Assembly: GCA_026260175.1 (NCBI GenBank)
Contig: JAKCWW010004960.1
Location: 1 to 24,361 of the forward strand
Reading direction: 5' to 3'
Source: Reticulitermes lucifugus
Lineage: Eukaryota; Arthropoda; Insecta; Blattodea; Rhinotermitidae
DNA length: 24,361 bases
Shown here: positions 9,367 to 19,054 of the stretch, in pieces
How the letters are laid out: each line of letters begins with the position of its first letter
Position numbering within the stretch: position 1 is the stretch's first letter
The notes under the pieces: generated by a model
Told to the model about the DNA's origin: nothing
The model's input: the letters and a program-made list of their open reading frames with translations, nothing else
Databases searched by the model: none
Position numbers and translations under genes: made by a program

Positions 9367-9386
9367 TGGGGGTATGGGGGGGGGGT
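9367..9386 (+). repeat. poly-G tract
   Basis: GGGGGTATGGGGGGGGGG marks the border between the mariner relic and CpG-richer DNA. It is a simple repeat with potential to form a G-quadruplex. Confidence 0.7.
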
Positions 9387-10600
9387 TCGCACTTGCCGAG
9401 TTTCAAACAACGCACTTCACGACATGCTTCGAACGATTATCCGATCGCTTTGAAGGTCCTAGTTGCATCAATCATTAGCATGGCCGACAGGGAAACCACG
9501 GTTTGGCCACATAATGTTTTATTATTTAACACAAATATTGTCGTTACTGGTGCAAAGACGAACATTTTCAAATAAAATTTAGGCCTGAACGTTTCTCACG
9601 ACTGTTTGATTGGTTGATTTTCAGATTTTATCTTTGCAAGATGTTACAAAAGTATTCTAACCTCAAAGGAACTAAATAAATCACACAGATATTTTGTTAC
9701 CTATTACATAAGCAACTGATAGTCACTTCTATCGTTATAAGACGTTCTCCTCTTTATATTGTGCAACTTTTTCAGGCCACAAACCACGGATTACTACATA
9801 AATCAACGGCGTGGGTGGAATTTGGCCAAGTTGATCACGTATTTTCAGCGATTCCTTAAAATCAAAACAGGAGATTCTACAATACTCCTGTTTCAAGCGA
9901 AACATTTAATACTCTACTATCACAATTAACTGATAGCATATTTTATTTTGATTGCAACAATGAAATTCTTTGGTACACTTCTGTTAGCATTAGTGCAGTT
10001 GCATAGATAACTATACCGAGACTACAAGCCCTTTACCGAACACTTGGTTACGGAAATCCACCATGGGAAATTTCTGAAATTAAAAACTACAGTTCGATGG
10101 CTTTGGTTGATGGCACATTCATAAATATTGTCGTCCAACTGCCTTAAACACATATCCGGACTAAATACTATGTATCACATTTGGAAACTTGGGGTGTGAT
10201 ATACGTTTTCCTAAACTATGTTCTGTAACCCCACCATTTTTACCAGTAACAGACAATACGTATTCCCAACTAATACAAAGTGATCCTTAAAAAAGTGTAC
10301 TATTTTAAAGAAAATAGGAATTTAATACATTGTTTTCTCTAGTCATTCTCCATTCTTTGTGCGTTGAGTACGTTTAATGTCATGTTGCATTATTTTAATT
10401 TTTTGCTAACATTTCAGAAACAAATTGATTTATGGGGTTTTATAACACTTAACAGAAAGTTTTTCTATTATAATGCAAAACGTACAAGAAAAATTATACC
10501 TTACGTACTTACATTCGTCTTGCTGTCGATCTAATAATTTTTTTGTAGTTAAACAGCACGGATCATGATGGTCTACTAAACATAAAATCAAAATTGTCAC
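9387..10600. other. CpG-richer upstream region of the F-box gene, no gene found
   Basis: CpG dinucleotides are conspicuously frequent compared with the rest of the window, with about eight in the 70 bases from 9386. I see no exon with good borders and no transposon. It may be an unmethylated promoter-flanking domain or hold a first exon of an unseen minus-strand gene. Confidence 0.4.
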
Positions 10601-10861
10601 ACCTACGTCCGCACAAACGTAGCTCCTGATTGGCTGTAGCTCCCTCGAAATACTCGTTCCATATCGGTGCCCAAGCAAGCGTCGTTTATGAGACACTCTT
10701 CGTGATTGGCTCATGAGATACTTATGCCATCTTCTTATAGGGCTGGTTTTTAAGCGTTGGTGCTAGTTTGTTACTGGAAGTCATCGTGTGGTGATTTAAT
10801 TTGTATAGTGTCTTTACAAATCTTCTTGGTGTCAAAACGTTCTAGCAGCAATCCGGAGAAG
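10601..10861 (+). promoter_or_regulatory. putative promoter and 5'UTR of the F-box gene
   Basis: Two inverted CCAAT boxes (GATTGGCT at 10628 and GATTGGCTC at 10704) lie 235 and 160 bases before the proposed ATG. CCTACGTCCGCACAAACG and other CpG-bearing stretches sit around them. CTTATAGGG at 10733 is a weak TATA-like candidate. CCAAT boxes work in both orientations, so divergent transcription is possible. The transcription start is inferred only. Confidence 0.45.
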
Positions 10862-10974
10862 ATGGAGCCATATTACTCACTGGTATTTTCATTTGGGTTG
10901 CACACAGTGTTATCAGACAAGCTTGTCGATATTGTTGGAGAAGTTCCAGAGGAAATCGGCGTCATGATTCTGAG
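10862..10974 (+). CDS. F-box gene exon 1
   Basis: The exon runs from the ATG to the donor GTAATA at 10975, giving 37 codons plus two bases. It encodes MEPYYSLVFSFGLHTVL and the first half of the F-box up to MIL. The F-box is split across the intron, and the junction restores Arg-Leu-Leu-Asp. Confidence 0.82.
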
Positions 10975-13900
10975 GTAATACTATATTTTGTTGCGCAAAA
11001 GCTTTGAAGGATACTTCATATTTCTGCAACACTTCATGATCTGGTGCCACAAATATAAAATCTGACATGCTGTTGAAATATGTATTTGTCTGATTAAATA
11101 CTTTTGTTCTGAAATTTCGGTCAAAATGTTAGATCATTTTTATTGTTGCAGATTTCCATTTTGGCAATGGCTTCGGTCTGAGACTTTGTAGTGTTGTACA
11201 TGGTTCACTTCCTCGCAATGTAGAATTTGTTGAACGTTATGTAACTTATTATTTTTAAAATTCTGTAAAAAAAATCTTCTGTAACTAAAAACCCCGAAAT
11301 GGTAATTTGCTCTCCACGTCATCTTTGAGGGTTTCGTTCTGTTAATTTACAGTAGGTTTTAAACCACGTTTTAGGTTGTTTACATGGTAACGATAGTAAC
11401 CGAATCGGTATAAAGTGACTGTGGTATAAACAGTCGGTGTTCGATTTGCGACAAATTCATGCCCAAATCATTTTTGGCCACACCCATTTTGTTCTTAGCC
11501 TGTATGAAACTGACCTCGGGTAAGTTTTAGCTAGAAATTCAACAAGGGGTAAATGGATGTTGGACTTTATATGTGGGTAATTTTCGCCATTTTCCAGAAC
11601 AGACTAACGGTATATGAGTGATGTGTGAATTCCCACAATTTTCAAAACCAAAATTTGATCCATTGTGGACCAACATTAAGATTCTATCAGTGAAGTAATA
11701 TAATATTTTTTGTAACTTAGGCAAAATTTAGGTCATAAATACAAACACAACATATGGATTAACATTTTGTTCAAAATTTAAATTTACATGCTATAATGAC
11801 AATCACGGCTTTCCCTGAGAACTTGACCTTATCTAAATACAAACTTTGTGATACGGTTCATCTCCCAGCAACCTCCAATGGTCCAGTAATTTACTCAATT
11901 GTTTGGAGTTAAGTGGGGCCCTCTCTTACCATTTTCTTCTTCACCTTATGATCAGTAATTAACCAGTGTCTGTTTTCAATTGCAGGTTACTAGATCCCAG
12001 GACTCTTCTGTCTGCAGCTCTGGTCAGCAAAAAGTGGCTGAATTTGTGTCATGCTGATTCAACTCTTCGAAAGAGAATTTTGCAACAGATACATCAGGAA
12101 AAAATGGAACGCCTGAAGCCAGTTCCATTCATGATTGAAAGGGAACATCGGAATAGAGGCCTCCCATTATCAACCGTAAATGGGAACAACAAGATAATTA
12201 CCTTCCCTGGATCAAGTAAGTCTTGTTCATTCCATTCCTTAAAACTTGATGTTTATCACACAGTTACATAGTTGTGAGATAGTCATATTCAGAAAATGCA
12301 TCCATTGTGTGATGTTGCCCATAAGTTGTACATTCTTCACACATTTAACCTGTATACTATGCCTTAAGGTCTGTAGTGAATGGTTAGTATAACGTATTTA
12401 CCCAAATAAAAGATCAGAATTTTTACTAAGCCATCATCTGAAAAAATTGGGAGTTGCCGTATAATTGTGCAAAAAGTTAAGAGTTCTGTAGAGGTATTTT
12501 GCTGAAAGTTGTGAATTTGGGACACATTTGGGTAATTACAGAACTTGCAATGATATTTTCTGACTAGTAGGTGGTCAAAAATCCGAACATATTGCTGTCC
12601 TTTGTATAGGTACTCATGAAAAACTGGGGGTGAAATCTTTTAATACTGACTCTGTTAATATAATTTCATTATTATTAGCTTGATATACTGAATAAAATAA
12701 ATGAACATTTCTTAGGTTGCTATATTTGGGGTGCATATGTAAAAGTAGGGACAGACAATATTTTGTATTTCTATTCCGTTTTAGTATTAACCTTTTCCTG
12801 TACTGTAAGGATGTCAGTGTGATGGACTAGCTGCGTAAATTTTCAGTGCACACTGTAACATATCGCCTGATCCTTATGATTTAGGAACATACAGTTAGCA
12901 GTATGTATCACTCAGCAATTTCCAAACAGCATTTTCATTCATATTTTCAATATTTCCCTTTATGTGATGTATCGGTGCTACCATAATCTCACATTCACAG
13001 TTTTGACATCCTTCCTATACAGTACTGAAACCAAAAATGGGACTGTCAGAAATACTCAGTCCAAATCATGGGTGACTAAATTTTGAATGGTGGTGCCTAA
13101 TATTTGTGAGTCCTCAGTATGGAAGCTTGCTTCATGTGACCCTTCTGGCACCTAGAATTTTGAGGAGACTCCTAGATTTTTGGACAATTTGTGCACCCCT
13201 GCTTTAATTGCCACACTGTTTACTTCCCACAAATAAGTGCAGTTGTCTGTCAGCAAACATTATTTTTGAAAGCAATCGGACAGAATTTCTTTACATCTTT
13301 CATTTCATATGACATGTTTCTTTATAAAATGTATCAATTATGTTTCTTTATGACATTTTTAACTATGGAAGTTAAATAATTGATTCAACTTTAATTTTTA
13401 AATGAGTTATGTAACAATGCTGTCAGTTACTAAGATCATCTAGCATTGGTGACTCATACATGAGTACACAGCATTAGTGAACTGACAATGACAGAGGAAA
13501 TCCAAAGAAGTCTGAGAAACCCCCATCTCACTGCCACTTTGTCCATCACAAATCCCACATGGACTGGCCTGGGATGGAACCCAGGCCAGTCCATGGTTAG
13601 AGGCTTACCACTAACCACCTGAACCATGGCACTGCCTGATTGAACTTTAACATATGACACAGATTGAAGTGTGATTAACCTTTCAAGCATGCATGTCATC
13701 AAAGGTCATCCACCAAACCATACATCCCATAATGAGCATGGTGTCCTAACTGGTTCACACCATGCACCTGAGAAACAGGGGCCTGAAAAAGTTACCCTTT
13801 ATGGGCAGGTTCTGCTTGGGGTAGGTCATGCTTGAAGGGTTAAATACTGCACTCATCAAGTGACAGCCCTACCTTTGATACCAAATAGCAGTGTTCATAA

Positions 13901-14974
13901 CAAATAGATTTAAATTATGTAATAACAAATATGATTACACAATAACAAAATGTTGTGAAAAATACTGACTAAAAATAGATGCAGAACTGTCCATGTCTTA
14001 CCACTCTTATTACATATAGTTCCAGACATATTAGTATCATGCAGTATTATATGGTTATTATTACAGGTTGGCTCTCACTGCCACCTCATCCTTGGCAATA
14101 CATGCTTTCATCTCATAAATGAACAGTGAGTATGATGAAGTGTTCTTTCTTAGACCATAGTTCAAGTTACTGAAGGCTCCAGTCAAGTCATAATTCAATT
14201 ATCATTGCTGGTTTAGCATAATAAATGCAGGACACAGCCTGTACTCTCTCTCTCTGGTCTTGTATTCTTGTATTTATCAAAAATGTTCCACAATTCTCAG
14301 TATTTTTTTTTTCTGTTCGTTTAATTCTGTCATTTGGGCTGTGAAACTTTTTTCAGAATCCAAACTGATGCATTTCTTTAACTTGTATTTGGTGTAGCTT
14401 CTTAAGTTTAAATCTTCCTATATATAGTTTTTGCACTACTCACTGACACTCTGTTCCCTACTTTGCAACCACCATATATATCACATAAGTCAGGTCCTCT
14501 AAAAGTCAGACATCGGATATAAACTTGAGTGCCACCTTTTGGGTGTTCAAGGCTTCTCGCCAGGAGTTAAATTCTCATTATTTCACTAAATATTTCCTTT
14601 GTATTCATATCATGAGCTTCACATCTGCACTCAAATTCATCACTCTGGTGTTTTTTACCAGCTTCTTTTTCTACATGTTTTATAATATTAGTTTTTTAAA
14701 TGTGTTTGGGATAAATCTAGAAAAAATCTACATAACAAAAAAAATCTTGTACCCGTGTCTTATGTGAAATGTAACCCATGTACTAATGGTGTGATGGTGA
14801 ATTTCAGATACTGTTCGTCCAGGCCTGAAGCGGATTTGGGCACCAGTTGTCCGTCACTTTGGATGTCCGACTGCAGGACAACCAAAAGAAACGGCACAAA
14901 AGAAGAAACTTAGCAAGCTGAAGTCGCTTGGCAAAACCAGCATGGCATCGATAGCAAAAAGAATGCGAATGTGA
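10862..14974 (+). CDS. short F-box protein, complete coding sequence
   Basis: Three coding exons, 10862-10974, 11986-12215 and 14808-14974, join into 169 codons. Residues about 27-70 form an F-box (VPEEIGVMILRLLDPRTLLS, then SAALVSKKWLNLC), with the usual Pro near the start, the Leu-rich middle and the V-x-x-W motif. F-box proteins bind Skp1 and present substrates to the SCF ubiquitin ligase. No WD40, leucine-rich or other substrate domain follows. Instead there is a basic tail with KKKLSKLKSLGK and KRMRM that could be a nuclear signal. The start at 10862 has good context (A at -3, G at +4); an in-frame ATG at 10757 would add 35 unconvincing residues. The stop lies 5 bases before an exon border, so a 3'UTR intron exists but should not trigger decay. 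I do not recognise an ortholog name. Confidence 0.85.
10975..11985 (+). other. F-box gene intron 1
   Basis: The intron is 1,011 bases long, GTAATA to caattgcAG. It holds no coding exon or clear mobile element. An imperfect palindrome GTTTACATGGTAAC at 11378-11391 resembles an RFX X-box; I give it little weight. Confidence 0.6.
11986..12215 (+). CDS. F-box gene exon 2
   Basis: The acceptor is caattgcAG at 11985 and the donor GTAAGT at 12216 is a strong match. The exon encodes the second half of the F-box (LLDPRTLLSAALVSKKW), then a helix-like RKRILQQIHQEKMERLK and a conserved-looking VPFMIEREHRNRGLPLS segment. Confidence 0.87.
12216..13050 (+). other. F-box gene intron 2, left part
   Basis: AT-rich intron sequence without recognisable exons or repeats. 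Confidence 0.5.
13058..13175 (+). repeat. dispersed repeat, copy 2, related to 7669-7930
   Basis: ATTTTGAATGGTGGTGCCTA, then GTCCTCAGTATGGAAGCTTG, then a CTTCTGGC/ACCTAGAATT block repeats the order and strand of the copy at 7725-7920. The blocks are closer together here, so one copy carries a deletion or the other an insertion. Confidence 0.45.
13440..13635 (-). mobile_element. tRNA-headed SINE, copy 2, with enlarged hairpin
   Basis: On the minus strand it starts with CCATGGTTCAGGTGGTTAG (A box), then GGGTTCCATCCC (B box), then a body with GATGGACAAAGTGGCAG and GATTTCCTCTGTCATTG and an end near TACTCATGTATGAG. The parts match copy 1 at 2636-2802. Around the B box, CATGGACTGGCCTGGG and its exact complement form a perfect 16-bp inverted repeat with a 6-base loop at 13558-13595, larger than the 8-bp stem in copy 1. 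It lies in F-box gene intron 2. Confidence 0.7.
13640..14807 (+). other. F-box gene intron 2, right part
   Basis: No exon is visible before the acceptor aatttcAG at 14801-14807. A short CT microsatellite lies at 14242-14257. The open frame at 14525-14767 is low-complexity and lacks splice support. Confidence 0.5.
14808..14974 (+). CDS. F-box gene exon 3, terminal coding part
   Basis: The exon continues from the split Asn codon as NTVRPGLKRIWAPVVRHFGC and ends in KRMRM followed by TGA at 14972-14974. The exon itself runs to 14979, where GTAAGT begins. Codon use is GC-richer than the surrounding intron, which supports coding. Confidence 0.85.
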
Positions 14975-15049
14975 AAGAGGTAAGTAATGTTTACTCGTTA
15001 ACTTTATTAAGAAACTGCCTGGCAGCAGTATGTCTTGCATAGAAATCTG

Positions 15050-15310
15050 TCAGTGGCCTTTTTGGTGTAGTAGTAATAATGATCTAGACTTGCACTTAAC
15101 AGGTACCTGGTTCAAATCACGGCAAGGTTACTGGCTGTCCCGAGTCTGTCACTCTGTCTGTCTATCACACTCTCTCTTCTGATAAAATACCATGACATGG
15201 ACCACTGCTGTCACTTTCCAATCAGCATGTATGATTTTCTTCCCATTTAATTTGACACTGTATAACCTCTGAAACAGTGTCCTCAAATAACAAAACCTCA
15301 ATAATGTACA
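15050..15310 (+). mobile_element. tRNA-headed SINE in the 3'UTR intron
   Basis: TTTGGTGTAGTAGTAATAAT (A-box region) at 15060 and GGTTCAAATCACGG (B box) at 15109 are spaced as in a tRNA. The body includes a CTGTCTGTC tract and ends GTCCTCAAATAACAAAACC near 15295, a typical A-rich SINE tail. It lies within the intron at 14980-15643. Confidence 0.58.
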
Positions 15311-15643
15311 TCTGATGTTTTATTCTTAATTTAAGGCAATACAAAAGTATACATATTTTTCCCATAATTCATAATACCCAAAATCGTGCATGGTTTACAA
15401 AGCTATAAAGTAAGAAAGAGCATTTATCATCGCAGAGTATCACACTCACTGATTTCAAGGCAACTACTGAGATTGTATTTTGTTGAATAATCCTGCCACA
15501 TTATTTTATGTAACTGATTACATAGATAACTTGCTTGCTCATGAGACATGTACTTCAGCCTGAGAATTTAAAATATGAAGTAAAATATTGTGTATTTAGA
15601 GATGCTGCTTGTAGTGTAGACTAATAAGAGTTTTTCTTTTCAG

Positions 15644-15780
15644 ATGCAGACAGAATCCTACCAAACATGGAAATGGAATGTGGAAATGAACGCTAAACCT
15701 TTTATGACATCATGAAGAGTACTGACACATGTACAATACTTGCACAAGATGACTTAATAAACTGATCCTATTGTAACTTG
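15644..15780 (+). other. F-box gene 3'UTR exon with poly(A) signal
   Basis: The acceptor tttttcttttcAG at 15632-15643 has a strong pyrimidine tract. The exon has no continuing frame and ends soon after AATAAA at 15756-15761. Cleavage is inferred about 15-20 bases later. Confidence 0.7.
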
Positions 15781-15823
15781 AGTTTCATTACTTTGAAGTT
15801 GTGGTAAACACCTGGGGTGAGGA

Positions 15824-16041
15824 CAACGTTCCCTCTAGCTGCGCAGACCTGCTACTGCTCAGAGCAGAAAAGTTTTACATGGCCTGACTGCACGGCACTT
15901 ACAAGTTTTTTGTAATATGCATAATAAGAATATTTATAATGAAAACTGAAAAATTCCAGCTGCGTGGCAACAGTTCAGTGTGTGCGGGAGCATTTCAGTT
16001 ACTGTGCAGCAGCGCACCTGCGCAGCTTAGAGGGAAAATTG
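15824..16041. mobile_element. 218-bp hAT-like MITE with TIRs and target duplication
   Basis: The left end CAACGTTCCCTCTAGCTGCG and the reverse complement of the right end, CAATTTTCCCTCTAAGCTGC, are terminal inverted repeats of about 22 bases (both continuing GCAG) with few mismatches. The element is flanked by GGTGAGGA at 15816-15823 and GGTGGGGA at 16042-16049, an 8-bp duplication with one mismatch, the size made by hAT transposases. There is no coding capacity, so it is non-autonomous. It lies about 60 bases beyond the F-box gene's poly(A) signal. Confidence 0.82.
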
Positions 16042-16436
16042 GGTGGGGAAGTAAATGCTTGAAAGTGATATGTGTATAAGTTACATTTTATAACCAAAGT
16101 TACTTTTCCCTGTTTTCAGAAATTATAACATTAAAAATAATTACGTGTAATACTTTGAATGGAGATATGATTTTCCAGCTACCAATTTGCCTTGTCCATT
16201 TCAAGCATTTTTCTGGGGATAATTATCAAATTATTTCTGACCCACACACCTGTTGCAGACTAGCAAGTTTTCATTTTTACAAAATTCAAATGTAAATACA
16301 TTACATATACCAACAAGTTTTGTCATACGTACTGTGTGGCTTACTGATCCAAACACATTGCTCTTATTTCAAGCAGTAATATACATGTATATGGTCATGT
16401 TTCGAGACCAGAATGCAGGACAAAATCAGATATAAA

Positions 16437-17100
16437 AACAGGTAATCCTTTGAAAAGGTGGAACAGTTAAAATATTTGGGAATAACCCCAGTGAATCAAA
16501 ATTACATTCATAAAGAAATTAACAGCAGATTGAAATAAGGGAATGCTTGCTATCATTTGGTGCAGAATCTTTTTTCTTCCAGTTTGCTTTACAAAAATAT
16601 AAAGATCAATATATACAGGACTATAATTTTGCCTCTTTCATATGGGTGTCAAACTTGGTCTCTCACATTGAGGGACGAACGCAGGCTGCGAGTGTTTGAA
16701 AATAGGGTGCTGAGGAGGATATTTGGGCCTAAGAGGTATGAGGTAACGGGGGAGTGGAGAAGACTACATAGAGGATCTTTATGATCTGTACTCCTCACCA
16801 AATATTATTCAGGTGATCAAATCAAGAAGAATCAGATGGGCAGGGCATGTAGCACATATGGGAGATAGGAGAGGTGCCTATAGGGTTTGGTGGGGAGACC
16901 TGAGGGAAAGTGACCACTTGGAAGACCTAGGTGTAGATGAAGGATTAATCTTAAAATGCATCTTCAAGAAGTAGGATGAGGAGCATGGGCTGGATTGATC
17001 TGGCTCAAGATAGGGACAGGTGGTGGGCGCTTGTGAATGTCAGGAAGCCCGAGAATAAGAACCAGAGCAGGTTTAGTCAGTGACCTTCACAGCCTGGAAT
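16437..17100 (+). pseudogene. C-terminal fragment of a non-LTR retrotransposon reverse transcriptase
   Basis: Blocks typical of the end of a LINE ORF2 run in order: VEQLKYLGITPVNQNYIHKE, INSRLK, YRTIILPLSYGCQTWSLTLR, ERRLRVFENRVLRRIFGP, SRRIRWAGHVAHMG and LEDLGVDEG. The nucleotide tail near 16985-17040 also corresponds to the end of the same protein type. One frame spans 16557-16784, and stops and shifts interrupt the rest. The catalytic YxDD region is missing upstream, which fits a 5'-truncated copy. I cannot fix the clade. Confidence 0.78.
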
Positions 17101-17104
17101 CATC

Positions 17105-18170
17105 ATGGCCAGTTCATTTGGTAAGATGTTTTTTAAAGGATTTTGTTCCTAGCCTAACATGCCACCACGCAGAAAACACATAGTAATTAGATAATTTTGG
17201 GATGTACTGCACACAGCAGAGTTTTATATTACAAATCACTGGTTTACTCTTATGTACCAATATGCATTGACAGATGGTTCACTTTTATTGTGAAACAGAC
17301 TGCTTTCTATCACAATTAATTCATCAACACTAAACACTGCAGGTTGGTCTGTCCTAAAATCCACACACACAATCGCTTTTACAAGCAAGTTAGGAGAAAT
17401 ACAATTCATATCTTCATGGGACTGATTACCATACTGCACTGTGTTTGGGAAAAACTCAGGGTCAAGTCATGTGTACTGGGATAATAAGTGCAGTTTTGCA
17501 CACAACCCAGCAATGAAGCAAGCTCATAGAGTACACGTGAGCCTGACTTAACAGGAAAACAGGCTCAACTCTTGTACCAGAGTCTGCATAACTCTCTGTA
17601 TAATTATATCTTGTTCCCATTCATTTTGACATCTGAATGCCCTGGAAACACCAAAAGACAGACGCACAAGTGGTGGTTTTTACCTGGTTTCTAATCTGGA
17701 AGCCTTTTTAGCTGAAATTTGAAGCACTTCATTACAAATGTGCTGCTAAAGTTCATAATTGAAATACAATTAAATCAACGAAGTTCAATACAAGCTAATG
17801 TGGTGCCCTCCAAAAATTTATGGATAACATGTTACAGTTTTTTGGGTTTAATGGCCAACCGTTTTTGTTCTGACCTAAGAATTCTCTGTTCTCTAAAGTA
17901 AATCATCAGTGATGATGATTTTAGTCACTCCAACCATAAATAAGCCAATTTTCACAACTGGAACATTACACAATCTTATATGTCTATCATTTTGAACCTT
18001 CATGGCTCCAGGCTTACAGACAGCATAATTTACACTGGCAGTTTTAAAGATTCCACTGCATTAGACATCAAGCTCACGCGTTCCAACCATGCACGAACAA
18101 CTTTTTCCCCTTCCTCACTGTGGAATCAATGACATCCCAAGTATAGCTTCAGCAGCACAAATAAATAATG
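17105..18170. other. gene-free intergenic stretch
   Basis: No exon, RNA gene or clear repeat is visible. Its right part probably belongs to the mariner relic that becomes readable at about 18170, but I cannot align it. Confidence 0.4.
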
Positions 18171-18455
18171 TCATGATGTGTGATATTCCAGTACAAAAAT
18201 GCAACCCCACAAAGCACATGTCTGCAGAACAGTGTTTGCAGTTGTTTAACTGGGTAGTTCAAGAACATCCACCCTCTTGTTTGGGCCACTGAAGCAACAC
18301 ATAGGTCAACATTTCTACAAAAATGAGGAAGTAGAAGTAGCTCTTCATGAATGGTTGCAAATGCAAAAGCCAGGTTTCTAACATACTGAAATTTTTAATA
18401 TTGTGCCAAGATAGGATAAAGCATCAATGTGTAACAGTACTTCAGTGGAGTAAAT
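18170..18455 (+). pseudogene. second dead mariner-type transposase, C-terminal part
   Basis: A frame reads SAEQCLQLFNWVVQEHPP, then skips a dozen or so codons where a YSPDLAPSD-type block is expected, and resumes in another frame as LFGPLKQHIGQHFYKNEEVE, then LHEWLQMQKPGF and IFNIVPR. These are the final blocks of an insect mariner-superfamily transposase. The deleted segment contains the last catalytic acidic residue, so the copy is dead. It differs from the relic at 8435-9350 in its C-terminal extension, so it is another lineage. Confidence 0.65.
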
Positions 18456-18645
18456 TAACTACATTTAACATTGTAGTGACGTCTCATTTAATTTTTATGA
18501 CCAAGGGAACCTTACTTTTAGAACATCCTTCAAATATAATGTAAGTGTTCTTTGAACGTCTTTTCTAATTGATAAATTCTATAATGCAAACCAGGAATAC
18601 AAAATATAGTACTGTAATAATTAGAACAAAGTTCACCAACATGCT

Positions 18646-18651
18646 TTTATT
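18646..18651 (-). terminator. candidate poly(A) signal of the SLC22-like gene
   Basis: AATAAA on the minus strand about 185 bases beyond the stop codon. It is the nearest canonical signal I see, which would give a 3'UTR of about 200 bases. Confidence 0.5.
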
Positions 18652-18835
18652 GTATGTGTGTAATGAAGACATACTGATAAAATTTTCTATTGTATTTACT
18701 CTTCTATAATATACCAGTCTTCTCCCTTCTCACCTCGCTTTCCAATCTTATGTAAACTCTATGCCTGCCAACTCTAAGAAACTTTTCATACCTTCATATA
18801 TAAACTGGAATAGATTTTAAAATTCTTGTACAAAC

Positions 18836-19054
18836 TTAGTCACGAGATGATAGTGCCACATCATATGTATGCCCCATTGATCTTTTCCTGCGGCAAACAT
18901 TAAAAGCTGTATCACCCTGTCCAAACTTCTCTCCATCTTCCAGAGTCTGAGGCATGGGTCGGTTAAGTGTCTCAGGAAGCACAAGGGCTAGCAAGCCTGA
19001 TATCACAGCAATGACACCAAATATAACTGAAGGAAGTCTCTTGTCAAAAGAATC
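18836..19054 (-). CDS. SLC22-like terminal coding exon
   Basis: The acceptor is tctgttacAG before 19054 and the stop TAA is at 18838-18836. It encodes DSFDKRLPSVIFGVIAVISG (TM12), the LPETLNRPMPQTLEDGEKFG signature and a cytoplasmic tail of about 35 residues. Confidence 0.88.
   Translation of the reverse strand, partial: DSFDKRLPSVIFGVIAVISGLLALVLPETLNRPMPQTLEDGEKFGQGDTAFNVCRRKRSMGHTYDVALSSRD

Noticed and set aside
9321..9575. Plus-strand frame MVLKGRKF...
   Set aside because: Its start is the end of a dead mariner transposase, and the remainder runs through a poly-G tract into non-coding DNA.
10430..10714. Minus-strand frame upstream of the F-box gene
   Set aside because: Starts within the inverted CCAAT region and has no recognised domain; kept only as a possible divergent transcript.
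10757..10861. Upstream in-frame ATG for the F-box protein
   Set aside because: Would add 35 residues rich in Cys and Ser with no family likeness; the ATG at 10862 has better context.
13454..13702. Minus-strand 82-residue frame
   Set aside because: Spans SINE copy 2; similar residues in copy 1 come from the repeat, not a gene.
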